Shown here one piece after another: positions 1 through 6,493 of a DNA stretch of 8,967 nt. Both the position numbers and the translations under genes were made by a program. This stretch comes from CAKUFA01 sp963618735 (GTDB lineage: Bacteria; Bacillota; Clostridia; Christensenellales; Aristaeellaceae), in NCBI GenBank assembly GCA_963618735.1, contig CAVEUM010000048.1, positions 1 to 8,967 of the forward strand, in the 5' to 3' direction. The notes beneath the pieces are model-generated. The model was not told where the DNA came from, ran no database searches, and saw only the letters and a list, made by a program, of their open reading frames with translations. Each line of letters begins with the position of its first letter. The first letter of the stretch is position 1.

Positions 1-410
1 TTAACATCTGGCATGATACCGGCTGGGGCACCATCATCTTCATGGCAACCCTGACGGGTATCGATCCCGGCGTTTACGAGGCCGCTTCCATTGACGGCGC
101 CGGACGCTGGAAGAAGATGTGGTACGTGACCTTGCCTGCTCTGGCCAACACCATCATCACGGTGCTGATCCTGAACCTGGCCAAGATCATGAACCTGTTC
201 GAGAGCGTTTTCGTTCTGCAGAATGACGCCGTCATGGACGTTTCTCAGGTTCTGCAGACCTACGTATACTATCAGACCTTCAATAGCGGCGGCATCCCTG
301 ACTACGGCTATACCACAGCCATCGGCCTGTTCCGTTCTCTGGTGGGCATGGTGCTGATGCTTGTCTGCAACTATGCCAGCAAGAAGGTTCGCGGCCGCGG
401 CATTGTGTAA
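1..410 (+). CDS. Sugar ABC transporter permease, LplB/YteP type (5' end cut by window)
   Basis: This is the C-terminal part of an integral membrane permease that would import an oligosaccharide; the reading frame is open from base 3 and the start lies upstream of the window. About 135 residues are visible. The fragment carries the EAA loop that contacts the ATPase: EAASIDGAG begins at fragment residue 26 and is followed by the conserved LP about 17 residues later. A hydrophobic segment (IITVLILNLAKIMNLF) follows, with another near the C-terminus (LVGMVLMLVCNYASKK). The ending resembles permeases of the LplB/YteP group, which work with a YtcP/LplC partner, and such a partner starts 17 bases downstream. 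The first ATG at base 42 lies inside the conserved region and is not the start. No ATPase is visible; in this transporter class a shared MsmX-type ATPase is often encoded elsewhere. The family is secure but the substrate is inferred from neighbours. Confidence 0.9.
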   Translation, partial: NIWHDTGWGTIIFMATLTGIDPGVYEAASIDGAGRWKKMWYVTLPALANTIITVLILNLAKIMNLFESVFVLQNDAVMDVSQVLQTYVYYQTFNSGGIPDYGYTTAIGLFRSLVGMVLMLVCNYASKKVRGRGIV

Positions 411-427
411 GGAAGGAGGAGCGAAAG

Positions 428-1300
428 ATGGAAAAAACAAATTATGTTCCTCATGTCAAGAAGAGCCACAAGCACATGGGTGTTTTCCCTGTGGTGAACG
501 GCATCCTCTTTGTCATCGTGTGTCTCATCATTCTGGTTCCTCTGTGGAAGGTTCTGGTGGACTCCTTTGACCTGACCACTGGTTACGGCATGAAGCTTTT
601 CCCTGAAAAGTTTGGTATCGAAGGTTACGCCACGGTGCTGACTAACCCCACGCTGGTAACTCCTCTGTGGAACAGCGTCATCACCACCATCAGCGGCACG
701 GTTCTCGGCCTGCTGCTGTCCACCTTGGGTGCCTACGTGCTGATCCAGTTTGACATGCCTGGCCGCGGCCTGTTCGCTGGCCTGCTGCTGTTCACGATGA
801 TTTTCTCCGGCGGCATGATTCCCAGCTACATCGTCATGCGTAACCTGGGCCTGACCAACACCCTGTGGGTGGTCATCCTCCTGCCGGCTATCAACGTGTA
901 CAATCTGGTGCTCATGCGCAACTTCTTCGAGGGCATCCCGAACAGCCTGTTTGAAAGTGCGACACTGGATGGCTGCACCCCCATGCAGACCTTCTACAAG
1001 ATCGCCCTGCCCCTTTCCAAGGCTGCTCTGGCTTCCATCGGTTTGATGTTCGCCGTGACCTACTGGAACGACTACACCAACTACAAGCTGTACATCACCA
1101 AGTCGGAACTTTACAACTTCCAGATGAAGCTCCGCTCCATGATGATGGGTTCCAACTTGCCTACCGCACTTGGCAGCGCAACGGAAAACACTGTGCAGAA
1201 CGCCGCCGTGATTGTGGCCATCCTGCCTTTCATGATCCTGTATCCTTTCCTGCAGAAGTACTTCGTTAAGGGCATCAACATTGGTGCTGTGAAGGAGTAA
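428..1300 (+). CDS. Sugar ABC transporter permease, YtcP/LplC type
   Basis: A 290-residue inner-membrane permease, full length for the family, forming the second half of a heterodimeric sugar importer. A short polar N-terminus is followed by a first membrane helix near residues 18-38 (VVNGILFVIVCLIILVPLW), several further hydrophobic helices, and the FSGGMIPSY motif typical of LplC/YtcP permeases. The ATPase-contacting loop is at residues 176-195. It reads ESATLDGC, then LP, so it has Ser where the canonical EAA has its first Ala. The C-terminus (KYFVKGINIGAVKE) is characteristic of this group. The ATG start follows a strong GGAAGGAGGA ribosome binding site, 17 bases after the preceding permease stop, so the two are surely cotranscribed. 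A rho-independent terminator follows. No solute-binding protein gene is in view and it may lie upstream. Substrate is inferred to be a pectic oligosaccharide from context only. Confidence 0.93.
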   Translation: MEKTNYVPHVKKSHKHMGVFPVVNGILFVIVCLIILVPLWKVLVDSFDLTTGYGMKLFPEKFGIEGYATVLTNPTLVTPLWNSVITTISGTVLGLLLSTLGAYVLIQFDMPGRGLFAGLLLFTMIFSGGMIPSYIVMRNLGLTNTLWVVILLPAINVYNLVLMRNFFEGIPNSLFESATLDGCTPMQTFYKIALPLSKAALASIGLMFAVTYWNDYTNYKLYITKSELYNFQMKLRSMMMGSNLPTALGSATENTVQNAAVIVAILPFMILYPFLQKYFVKGINIGAVKE

Positions 1301-1316
1301 CTCAGGCAGGAACAAC

Positions 1317-1356
1317 AAGAGCCTGTGTCGAATGTGAAGCGCAGGCTCTTTTCTTT
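1317..1356 (+). terminator. Rho-independent terminator after the permease genes
   Basis: The arms AAGAGCCTG (1317-1325) and CAGGCTCTT (1342-1350) form a perfect 9-bp stem with a 16-base loop, and the strand continues as TTCTTT. It lies 16 bases after the permease stop and ends about 38 bases before the esterase start. It should end most transport transcripts before the esterase gene, which would then depend on read-through or on its own promoter. Confidence 0.85.
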
Positions 1357-1393
1357 GCAAATTTCGCATGATGAAAAAAGGAGAAGCAAGAAG

Positions 1394-2095
1394 ATGAAAA
1401 CAATTTTCTGGGCGGGAGACTCTACCGTAAAGCAGAATAGCATCCTGACCTTTCCGCAGACGGGCATTGGACAGGTGTTTGATCGTTATACCAAGCGGTA
1501 TGAGGTGATGATCGCCAACATGGCGGAGAATGGCCGCTCCACCAAGCAGTTTATCGATGAAGGCCGCATGGCGCCCATTTATGATCAAATCAAAAAGGAT
1601 GATTTCCTCTTTATCCAGTTCGGCCACAATGATGAAAAGGTTGCGGATCCTGCTCGCTATACCGATCCTGATACGGACTTTTGCGTCAACCTGGAGAAAT
1701 TCGTGAACGTGGCGCGCAACAAGGGCGCCCATCCTGTGTTCATCACGCCCCTGACCCGCAGAAAGCGGGAGACGGCCGCCTTCAGTCATGACCGCTGGGC
1801 GGATGCCATGCGCAGAACCGGTGCAAAGCTGAACGTTCCCGTGATTGACCTGACCCGCATGAGCGAAGAGCTGATTGACAGCTTGTCGGACGAGGAAAGT
1901 GCCAAACTGTATATGATCTTCCCTGCAGGCATGTATAAGCACTATCCGGAAGGAAAGAATGACAACACCCATCTGCAGCCGGAAGGCGCGATGGTTTACG
2001 CAGGCCTGATTGCCAAAGGATTAAAGGCACTGGGCGGCATTTACGCCGATCTTCTCTGCGATGAATTTGACGAATGGATGGAGGCTCAGCAATGA
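1394..2095 (+). CDS. SGNH/GDSL esterase, rhamnogalacturonan acetylesterase type (CE12-like)
   Basis: A 233-residue esterase predicted to remove acetyl groups from rhamnogalacturonan or related pectic oligosaccharides; Bacillus YesT/RhgT-type enzymes are about this size. Visible SGNH blocks are GDSTV at residues 8-12 with nucleophile Ser10, block II NGRS at 46-49, block III GHND at 77-80 (Asn79 for the oxyanion hole), and the C-terminal DNTH with Asp190 and His193. The chosen ATG gives the usual start just before the first strand (MKTIFWAGDSTV). It is preceded by AAGGAG at 1378-1383 with a 10-base spacer. The frame stays open upstream to 1325, but that start falls inside the terminator stem. 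There is no signal peptide, so the enzyme should act in the cytoplasm on imported material. Its stop overlaps the GH43 start as ATGA, suggesting translational coupling. The family call is strong; acetylated rhamnogalacturonan as substrate rests on family and neighbours, and acetylxylan remains possible. Confidence 0.9.
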   Translation: MKTIFWAGDSTVKQNSILTFPQTGIGQVFDRYTKRYEVMIANMAENGRSTKQFIDEGRMAPIYDQIKKDDFLFIQFGHNDEKVADPARYTDPDTDFCVNLEKFVNVARNKGAHPVFITPLTRRKRETAAFSHDRWADAMRRTGAKLNVPVIDLTRMSEELIDSLSDEESAKLYMIFPAGMYKHYPEGKNDNTHLQPEGAMVYAGLIAKGLKALGGIYADLLCDEFDEWMEAQQ

Positions 2096-3735
2096 GTGAT
2101 ATGCTGTGGTGCGCTGACTGCGATGACGGCACGTATCGCAATCCGGTGCTGATGTGTGACTACTCTGATCCTGATGTGATCCGTGTAGGGGATACGTACT
2201 ATCTCACAGCTTCTACCTTCAACTATGTGCCGGGTCTGCCGATTCTTACTTCAAAGGATCTGGTGAACTGGACGCTGGCCAACTATGCTCTGCCCAATAT
2301 TCCCGAGGCGCGCTATGCAACGCCGCGTCATGCGCAAGGTGTGTGGGCGCCTGCAATCCGCCATCATAATGGAAGATTCTACATTTACTATGGCATGCCG
2401 GATGAAGGCATCTTCATGGTAAGTGCGGAGGACGCACTGGGCGCATGGGATGCTCCTGTGTGCGTGCTGCCTGGCAAGGGTCTCATTGATCCCTGCCCCT
2501 TCTGGGATGAAGATGGCACGGCGTGGGTGGTGCATGGCTATGCCAAGAGCCGCATTGGATTTAAGTCGATTCTTGGCTTGTTCCCCATGAGCGCGGACGG
2601 CACCCATGCCATCGGAGATGACCACCTGATTTACGATGGACAAGCGACGCAGCCTACCATCGAAGGTCCGAAAATGTACAAGCGCGATGGTATGTATTAC
2701 ATCTTTGCCCCGGCTGGCGGCGTGGCGACAGGCTGGCAGACTGTGCTGCGCAGCAAGGACATCCATGGCCCCTATGAGGAGAAGATTGTGCTCAAGCAGG
2801 GCGGAACCGTGGTGAACGGCCCTCATCAGGGCGGATGGGTCACTACCCCCAGCGGCGAAGACTGGTTCCTGCATTTCCAGAGCCGTGGACTGTACGGCCG
2901 CATTCTTCACCTTCAGCCGATGCAGTGGCAGGAAGATGGCTGGCCGACCATGGGCGTGAAGGATGAACATCCTGTTGATCCTGCGTCGGTCGAGGCTGGC
3001 GAGGATGCGGGAAAAGCATCCCTTGCAGCGGCGGCAACGGATTGCGGCGTGCCTGCCATGCGTTATCCGAAGCCTAAGGCGCCCCAAATGCCCAGAACAT
3101 CGGAGCAGGCTTCCGATGACTTTGCAGGGGAACACCTTGGACTGCAGTGGCAGTTCATGGGCAACTGGCGGGAAGATTTCTTTGCGCTTGAGCAGGGAAA
3201 GCTGAAGCTGTATGCACGCAAGCTGCCCTCTGGCGGCGATACTTTGTGGGACTGTCCGCAGACATTGACCCAGAAGATCGTTTGCCCGGCTTTTACATTC
3301 GAGACTGGCGTAGATGTGGGGAATCTTCACGAGGGCGCACAGGCTGGTCTGGCGCTCATTGGCGGCCAGTACGCTGGCGTTGCGCTACGCGTGACGTCGG
3401 ATGGCGTGCACATGGATTACGTTCATTCTTCGGGTGTCAACAAGACGGAAACCATCCGCGAAGCAGTCTATCTGGCCAAGAACACACATCATGTGTGGCT
3501 GAAAATGACGCTGAACCCCACGGGATATAATCAGGCGGAAGCAGTGTTCAGCTGGAGCACAGACGGGCAGGACTACGAGACCATCGGCAAGCCGTTTAGC
3601 CCGGAACGCGGCACTTGGGTAGGTGCGAGACCATCCCTGTTCGCCATGCCTCTGCATGATGGCGAGGATGCCGGCTATGCTGTTTTTGATGCGGTCAAGG
3701 TTCTTCCTGCAAAGGATTATCCCTACGATCGGTAA
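2092..3735 (+). CDS. Glycoside hydrolase family 43 with C-terminal beta-sandwich (arabinofuranosidase/xylosidase-like)
   Basis: A 547-residue, two-domain glycosidase likely to release arabinose- or xylose-type side-chain sugars. The N-terminal five-bladed propeller spans roughly residues 15-300. The GH43 catalytic triad is readable: base Asp26 in YSDPDVI, pKa-modulating Asp133 in LIDPCPFW, and acid Glu191 in TIEGPKMY. A linker rich in Ala and Pro (about 300-340) leads to a concanavalin-like domain (about 341-547) of the kind found at the C-terminus of GH43 beta-xylosidases, including DDF, a central LALIGGQYAG strand and GTWVGARPSLFA. The ATG at 2092 is preferred over one at 2074 because GGAGG (2080-2084) sits 7 bases before it and because it overlaps the esterase stop. 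There is no signal peptide, so cytoplasmic action is expected. Reading alone cannot fix the subfamily or decide between arabinofuranosidase, xylosidase and galactosidase-type activity; the pectic neighbours favour a rhamnogalacturonan side-chain role. Confidence 0.92.
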   Translation: MSDMLWCADCDDGTYRNPVLMCDYSDPDVIRVGDTYYLTASTFNYVPGLPILTSKDLVNWTLANYALPNIPEARYATPRHAQGVWAPAIRHHNGRFYIYYGMPDEGIFMVSAEDALGAWDAPVCVLPGKGLIDPCPFWDEDGTAWVVHGYAKSRIGFKSILGLFPMSADGTHAIGDDHLIYDGQATQPTIEGPKMYKRDGMYYIFAPAGGVATGWQTVLRSKDIHGPYEEKIVLKQGGTVVNGPHQGGWVTTPSGEDWFLHFQSRGLYGRILHLQPMQWQEDGWPTMGVKDEHPVDPASVEAGEDAGKASLAAAATDCGVPAMRYPKPKAPQMPRTSEQASDDFAGEHLGLQWQFMGNWREDFFALEQGKLKLYARKLPSGGDTLWDCPQTLTQKIVCPAFTFETGVDVGNLHEGAQAGLALIGGQYAGVALRVTSDGVHMDYVHSSGVNKTETIREAVYLAKNTHHVWLKMTLNPTGYNQAEAVFSWSTDGQDYETIGKPFSPERGTWVGARPSLFAMPLHDGEDAGYAVFDAVKVLPAKDYPYDR

Positions 3736-3740
3736 AATAA

Positions 3741-3773
3741 GGGGCGGCTGGCTTTTTCACGGCCAACCGCCCC
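3741..3773. terminator. Terminator hairpin between convergent genes
   Basis: The stem pairs GGGGCGG (3741-3747) with CCGCCCC (3767-3773), then has one C-A mismatch, then four more pairs around a 9-base loop. It lies 5 bases after the GH43 stop and 14 bases beyond the MATE stop on the other strand. On the minus strand the stem is followed by TTATTTTACC, a fair U-tract. On the plus strand the tail (GGTAAATCAA) is poor. It therefore looks like a good terminator for the MATE gene and a weaker one for the esterase-GH43 transcript. Confidence 0.8.
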
Positions 3774-3787
3774 GGTAAATCAATACT

Positions 3788-5194
3788 TTATTTGTCCAGC
3801 CTGACTCGGTTCTTCCGCCATATGCCTGACAGGTAGAAACCGAAGAGAATCAAGGCACTGATGCCATTGGAGACAACCACGGAGTACCAGATGCTTCTGA
3901 CACCCATGTGCATCACGTTGTCAAAGATGTAAAGGGAAGCGAAGCGGAACACCCACAATCTGGCTGCTTCGATGGACATGGTAATCTCGGTGTGACCTGC
4001 TCCCTGGAACAAGCCGGAAGTGGCGTTGTAAACACCATTGGAGAAACACCAGAGCGCAAGAATGCTCAGGAAGTCTGCCGACATCGCGATAACATCTGCG
4101 TCGGTGCTGAAAATGCTGACAATCGCGGTGGAAATAGCAGGGCGGGAAAGAATGATACCGCCGACTAGCAGGAAAGTCACAGCGGCAACCATGGAAATCC
4201 TGTAGCCCTTCTCTGCACGGTCGGGCTGATTGGCGCCCATGTTCTGTCCCGTGATGGTGGCGACTGCAGAACCGATGCCGTTGGAAGGCAGAGAAATCAG
4301 GCCATTGACCTTGTTGCCGATGCCGTAAGCTGCCATGGCATTCACACCGTAGGCATACACATTGCGGCTCATGAGCAAAAAGCCGAACTGCATGGCACTG
4401 CTGCCGAGGGCGGTAGGCAAGCCAATGCGGAGAATGTCCTTCAGCTTGTCTTTTTCGGGCTTCATCTTGGAAGGATGCAGGCGCACCTCTGCAGTGGGGC
4501 GGGTGAGGAAGAAGAGCACCAACATGGCAGGAATGGCCTTGGCCAGCACGGTTGCCAGTGCAGCACCGCCCGCACCCCAATGAATAACGACCATCAGCAG
4601 GGGGTCAAGAATCATGTTGACAAGGATGCCCAGCAGATTCATCAGCATGGGACGCACCGTGTCGCCGTGAGCCTGACGAATGGCCTGGAAGATGTTCACC
4701 GTAAAGAGGAACGGCATATCGCAGGCCACCACACGAAGATAGGTGACAGCGTGCTGCCAGGTTTCACCATCGGAGCCCAGCCATGTGACAATGAATGGCG
4801 TGAAAAGCTCCATCAGGCTGACACACACCAGGCAGAAGCACATGGAGCAGAAGAAAATCTGATTGGCCATGCGCTCCGCGTCTTCCTTCCGTCCGGCGCC
4901 GACGTACTGGGAAATCAGCACAGAACCGGCTACGGTAAGGCCGCTGCCAAAGTTGATGACCATGTTTTGCACAGGCGTAACAAGGCTGATGGCTGCCAAA
5001 GGTGCTGTGCCGATGCGTCCCAGCCAGTACGTGTCCGTCAGATTGTACATGGTCTGCAGGAAACTGTTGATGATAACGGGAACTGCAATGGAAAGAATTG
5101 CTTTCAGAAGGTTCCCATGGAGAATCAGCTCTGTATTTCCACGAGCAAGGCGTTTCGTGCTGCAGCACCTCACATTCAAAAAGGAATGGAACAA
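3788..5194 (-). CDS. MATE-family multidrug/metabolite exporter
   Basis: A 468-residue polytopic membrane protein of the MATE family, which exports small molecules using a cation gradient. Family marks include the N-terminal stretch NTELILHGNLLKAIL leading into the first helix (PVIINSFLQTMYNLTDTYW), the first-repeat segment LISQYVGAGRKEDAERMANQ, and in the second repeat GLPTALGSSAMQFGF and TITGQNMGANQPDRAEKG. About 12 membrane helices in two repeats are expected, matching the usual length of about 450. The start is uncertain. The longest frame opens with TTG at 5194, with AGGTG five bases before it; TTG at 5179 and GTG at 5173 are alternatives, and no ATG lies before the conserved region. The first 14 or so residues are not recognisable. 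The gene runs opposite to its neighbours and splits the pectin genes into two groups. Its substrate cannot be told. Confidence 0.92.
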   Translation of the reverse strand: MFHSFLNVRCCSTKRLARGNTELILHGNLLKAILSIAVPVIINSFLQTMYNLTDTYWLGRIGTAPLAAISLVTPVQNMVINFGSGLTVAGSVLISQYVGAGRKEDAERMANQIFFCSMCFCLVCVSLMELFTPFIVTWLGSDGETWQHAVTYLRVVACDMPFLFTVNIFQAIRQAHGDTVRPMLMNLLGILVNMILDPLLMVVIHWGAGGAALATVLAKAIPAMLVLFFLTRPTAEVRLHPSKMKPEKDKLKDILRIGLPTALGSSAMQFGFLLMSRNVYAYGVNAMAAYGIGNKVNGLISLPSNGIGSAVATITGQNMGANQPDRAEKGYRISMVAAVTFLLVGGIILSRPAISTAIVSIFSTDADVIAMSADFLSILALWCFSNGVYNATSGLFQGAGHTEITMSIEAARLWVFRFASLYIFDNVMHMGVRSIWYSVVVSNGISALILFGFYLSGIWRKNRVRLDK

Positions 5195-5222
5195 TTATAC
5201 ACCTGTATGAGGAAAAAAGAAA
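5194..5222 (-). promoter_or_regulatory. Possible MATE promoter (weak)
   Basis: On the minus strand a perfect TATAAT lies at 5199-5194. A poor -35 match, TTTCTT, lies 17 bases upstream, at about 5222-5217. If used, transcription would start near 5187. That is downstream of the TTG at 5194, so translation would have to begin at TTG 5179 or GTG 5173. The cre-like site overlaps the -35 position. The weak -35 keeps this tentative. Confidence 0.35.
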
Positions 5223-5231
5223 GCGTTTACA
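5218..5231. promoter_or_regulatory. cre-like operator (CcpA or LacI-family site)
   Basis: AGAAAGCGTTTACA agrees with the Bacillus cre consensus TGWNANCGNTNWCA at 13 of 14 positions; only the first base differs (A for T). The central CG and flanking A/T arms give the partial dyad typical of CcpA and other LacI-family operators. It lies 24 bases upstream of the first MATE start codon and about 110 bases upstream of the predicted GH105 transcription start. By position it is better placed to repress MATE than the hydrolase operon, although a looping or upstream role is possible. Confidence 0.6.
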
Positions 5232-5300
5232 GAAATTATTCTTTCCCAGGCGGAATCAGAAAACGGTCATGCACGGGAATGAACGATTCTCCTTTTGACC

Positions 5301-5318
5301 GTTGACACCACGTTCAAC
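5301..5318. promoter_or_regulatory. Imperfect palindrome in the promoter, candidate operator
   Basis: GTTGACACCACGTTCAAC has inverted arms GTTGA (5301-5305) and TCAAC (5314-5318) separated by 8 bases. The same half-site motif TTGAC also occurs directly repeated at 5295-5299 and 5302-5306, seven bases apart. The element covers the -35 box and part of the spacer, where a bound repressor would block RNA polymerase. The -35 consensus itself contributes to the match, so chance is a real alternative. Confidence 0.35.
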
Positions 5319-5330
5319 CCGTCGTATAAT
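5302..5330 (+). promoter_or_regulatory. Consensus sigma-A promoter for the GH105-GH28-isomerase operon
   Basis: A perfect -35 TTGACA (5302-5307) and a perfect -10 TATAAT (5325-5330) are separated by exactly 17 bases. The expected transcription start is near 5337, giving a leader of about 43 bases with the ribosome binding site AAGGAG at 5365-5370. A full-consensus promoter ahead of a catabolic operon usually implies a repressor. Confidence 0.88.
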
Positions 5331-5379
5331 GAACCTAATATGATAATACTTACATTGCCATGAAAAGGAGCGATCAAGT

Positions 5380-6480
5380 ATGAAGGATGTCCGGAAGTAC
5401 GTCAAGAGTTTTTTGAAGAGCTATAAGAACTACAAGGAATACTGGAATTACGAGGATGGCTGCGTGCTCATCGGCTGCATTGACCTGTATGAGGCAACGG
5501 GGGATGCGGATTATCGTCAGTTCGTGCTGGATTATTTGGCTGCACGGGTAGAAGCGGATGGCTCTATTCCTACCTTTGAAAAGAAGTTCAACATTGACTC
5601 CATCAACAGCGGCAAGGCACTTTTCTTCGCATGGAAGGAAACGGGTGATGAGCGCTATCGCAAGGCGATTGAATTCCATATGGATCGTCTCCGCCAGCAT
5701 CCTCGCTGCCAGTGCGGAAACTTCTGGCATAAGGCCATTTATCCCGAGCAGATTTGGCTGGATGGTCTGTACATGGCGCAGCCCTTCTACATGGCCTATG
5801 AGACCCAGTTCGATGGCCTCGCTAACGTGTCAGACATCACCAATCAGTTCAAAAATGTTCGGAAGTACCTGTACGACGAGGAAAAGAAGCTTAGCTATCA
5901 CGCATGTGATATGGCCAAGGAACAGCCCTGGGCCAATAAGGAAACGGGCTGCTCGAAGAATTTCTGGCTCCGCTCTATGGGCTGGTACCTGATGGCTATG
6001 ATTGACTGCATCGGCATCCTGGGCCCGGACAAGCTGTACGAGCACTATAAGGCACTGGCGGATCTTTTCCGCGAGACCATTCGCGGCATTCTGCAGTATC
6101 AGGATGCAGAAACCGGCCTGTTCTATCAGGTGATTGACCACGGCGAAGTGGAGAACAATTACCTGGAGACGTCTGGTTCCGCCATGGTGGCCTACGCCGT
6201 GCTGAAGGCGGTTCGCCTGGGCGTGCTGGATGCGGAAAAATACGAGAAGCTGGGACGCAAGGCCTTTGAGCATCTGGTCAGCGACAAGCTCCTTGCGGAT
6301 GAAAACGGCGATATGCACCTGACGGATATCTGCTGGGTGGCAGGCCTTGGCCCTGGCGAAAAGCGCGATGGCTCGGTGGCTTACTACCTTTCTGAGCCCA
6401 AGGTTAACGATGACAGCAAGGGTGTTGGTCCCTTCATGATGGCTTATGCCGAATACCTGAATGCTGAAAAGCATGCCTGA
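5380..6480 (+). CDS. GH105 unsaturated rhamnogalacturonyl hydrolase (YteR/YesR-like)
   Basis: A 366-residue (alpha/alpha)6-barrel hydrolase close to the 370 or so residues of Bacillus YteR. The family removes the 4,5-unsaturated galacturonic acid that a rhamnogalacturonan lyase leaves at the non-reducing end, by hydrating its double bond. The catalytic signature is visible: EQIWLDGLYMAQPF with Asp128 in the place of the YteR catalytic Asp143, preceded by FWHKAIYP. Also typical are FWLRSMGWY at residues 195-203 and the C-terminal GVGPFMMAYAEY. ATG 5380 is supported by AAGGAG with a 9-base spacer. There is no signal peptide, as expected for a cytoplasmic enzyme acting on imported disaccharides or short oligosaccharides. 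It is first in a three-gene operon, 13 bases before GH28, driven by the consensus promoter just upstream. GH88-like activity on other unsaturated uronides is a less likely alternative. Confidence 0.93.
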   Translation: MKDVRKYVKSFLKSYKNYKEYWNYEDGCVLIGCIDLYEATGDADYRQFVLDYLAARVEADGSIPTFEKKFNIDSINSGKALFFAWKETGDERYRKAIEFHMDRLRQHPRCQCGNFWHKAIYPEQIWLDGLYMAQPFYMAYETQFDGLANVSDITNQFKNVRKYLYDEEKKLSYHACDMAKEQPWANKETGCSKNFWLRSMGWYLMAMIDCIGILGPDKLYEHYKALADLFRETIRGILQYQDAETGLFYQVIDHGEVENNYLETSGSAMVAYAVLKAVRLGVLDAEKYEKLGRKAFEHLVSDKLLADENGDMHLTDICWVAGLGPGEKRDGSVAYYLSEPKVNDDSKGVGPFMMAYAEYLNAEKHA

Positions 6481-6493
6481 CAGGAGGAATACG

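Noticed and set aside
1325..1393. N-terminal extension of the esterase from the ATG at 1325
   Set aside because: The start would lie in the terminator stem and adds 23 charged residues before the conserved first strand. The ATG at 1394 has a good ribosome binding site and gives the normal family length.
371..1972. Long open frame of 533 codons on the minus strand, opposite the permease and esterase genes
   Set aside because: It lies antisense to two clear genes and crosses a terminator hairpin. Its product is His/Gln-rich with no recognisable domain, as expected from the codon bias of the true strand.
4475..5305. 276-codon open frame on the plus strand, opposite the MATE gene
   Set aside because: It is a shadow of the MATE gene, rich in His and Gln with no hydrophobic or catalytic pattern, and it runs through the cre-like site and into the GH105 promoter.
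5195..5379. Riboswitch or structured leader in the divergent intergenic region
   Set aside because: The predicted GH105 leader is only about 43 bases, and no terminator/antiterminator hairpins or recognisable aptamer motif were seen.
5360..5383. Seven-codon leader frame (MKRSDQV) whose stop overlaps the GH105 start as ATGA
   Set aside because: It has no ribosome binding site of its own, and it contains the GH105 ribosome binding site. Its sequence shows no attenuation-type codon run, so the overlap is probably chance.
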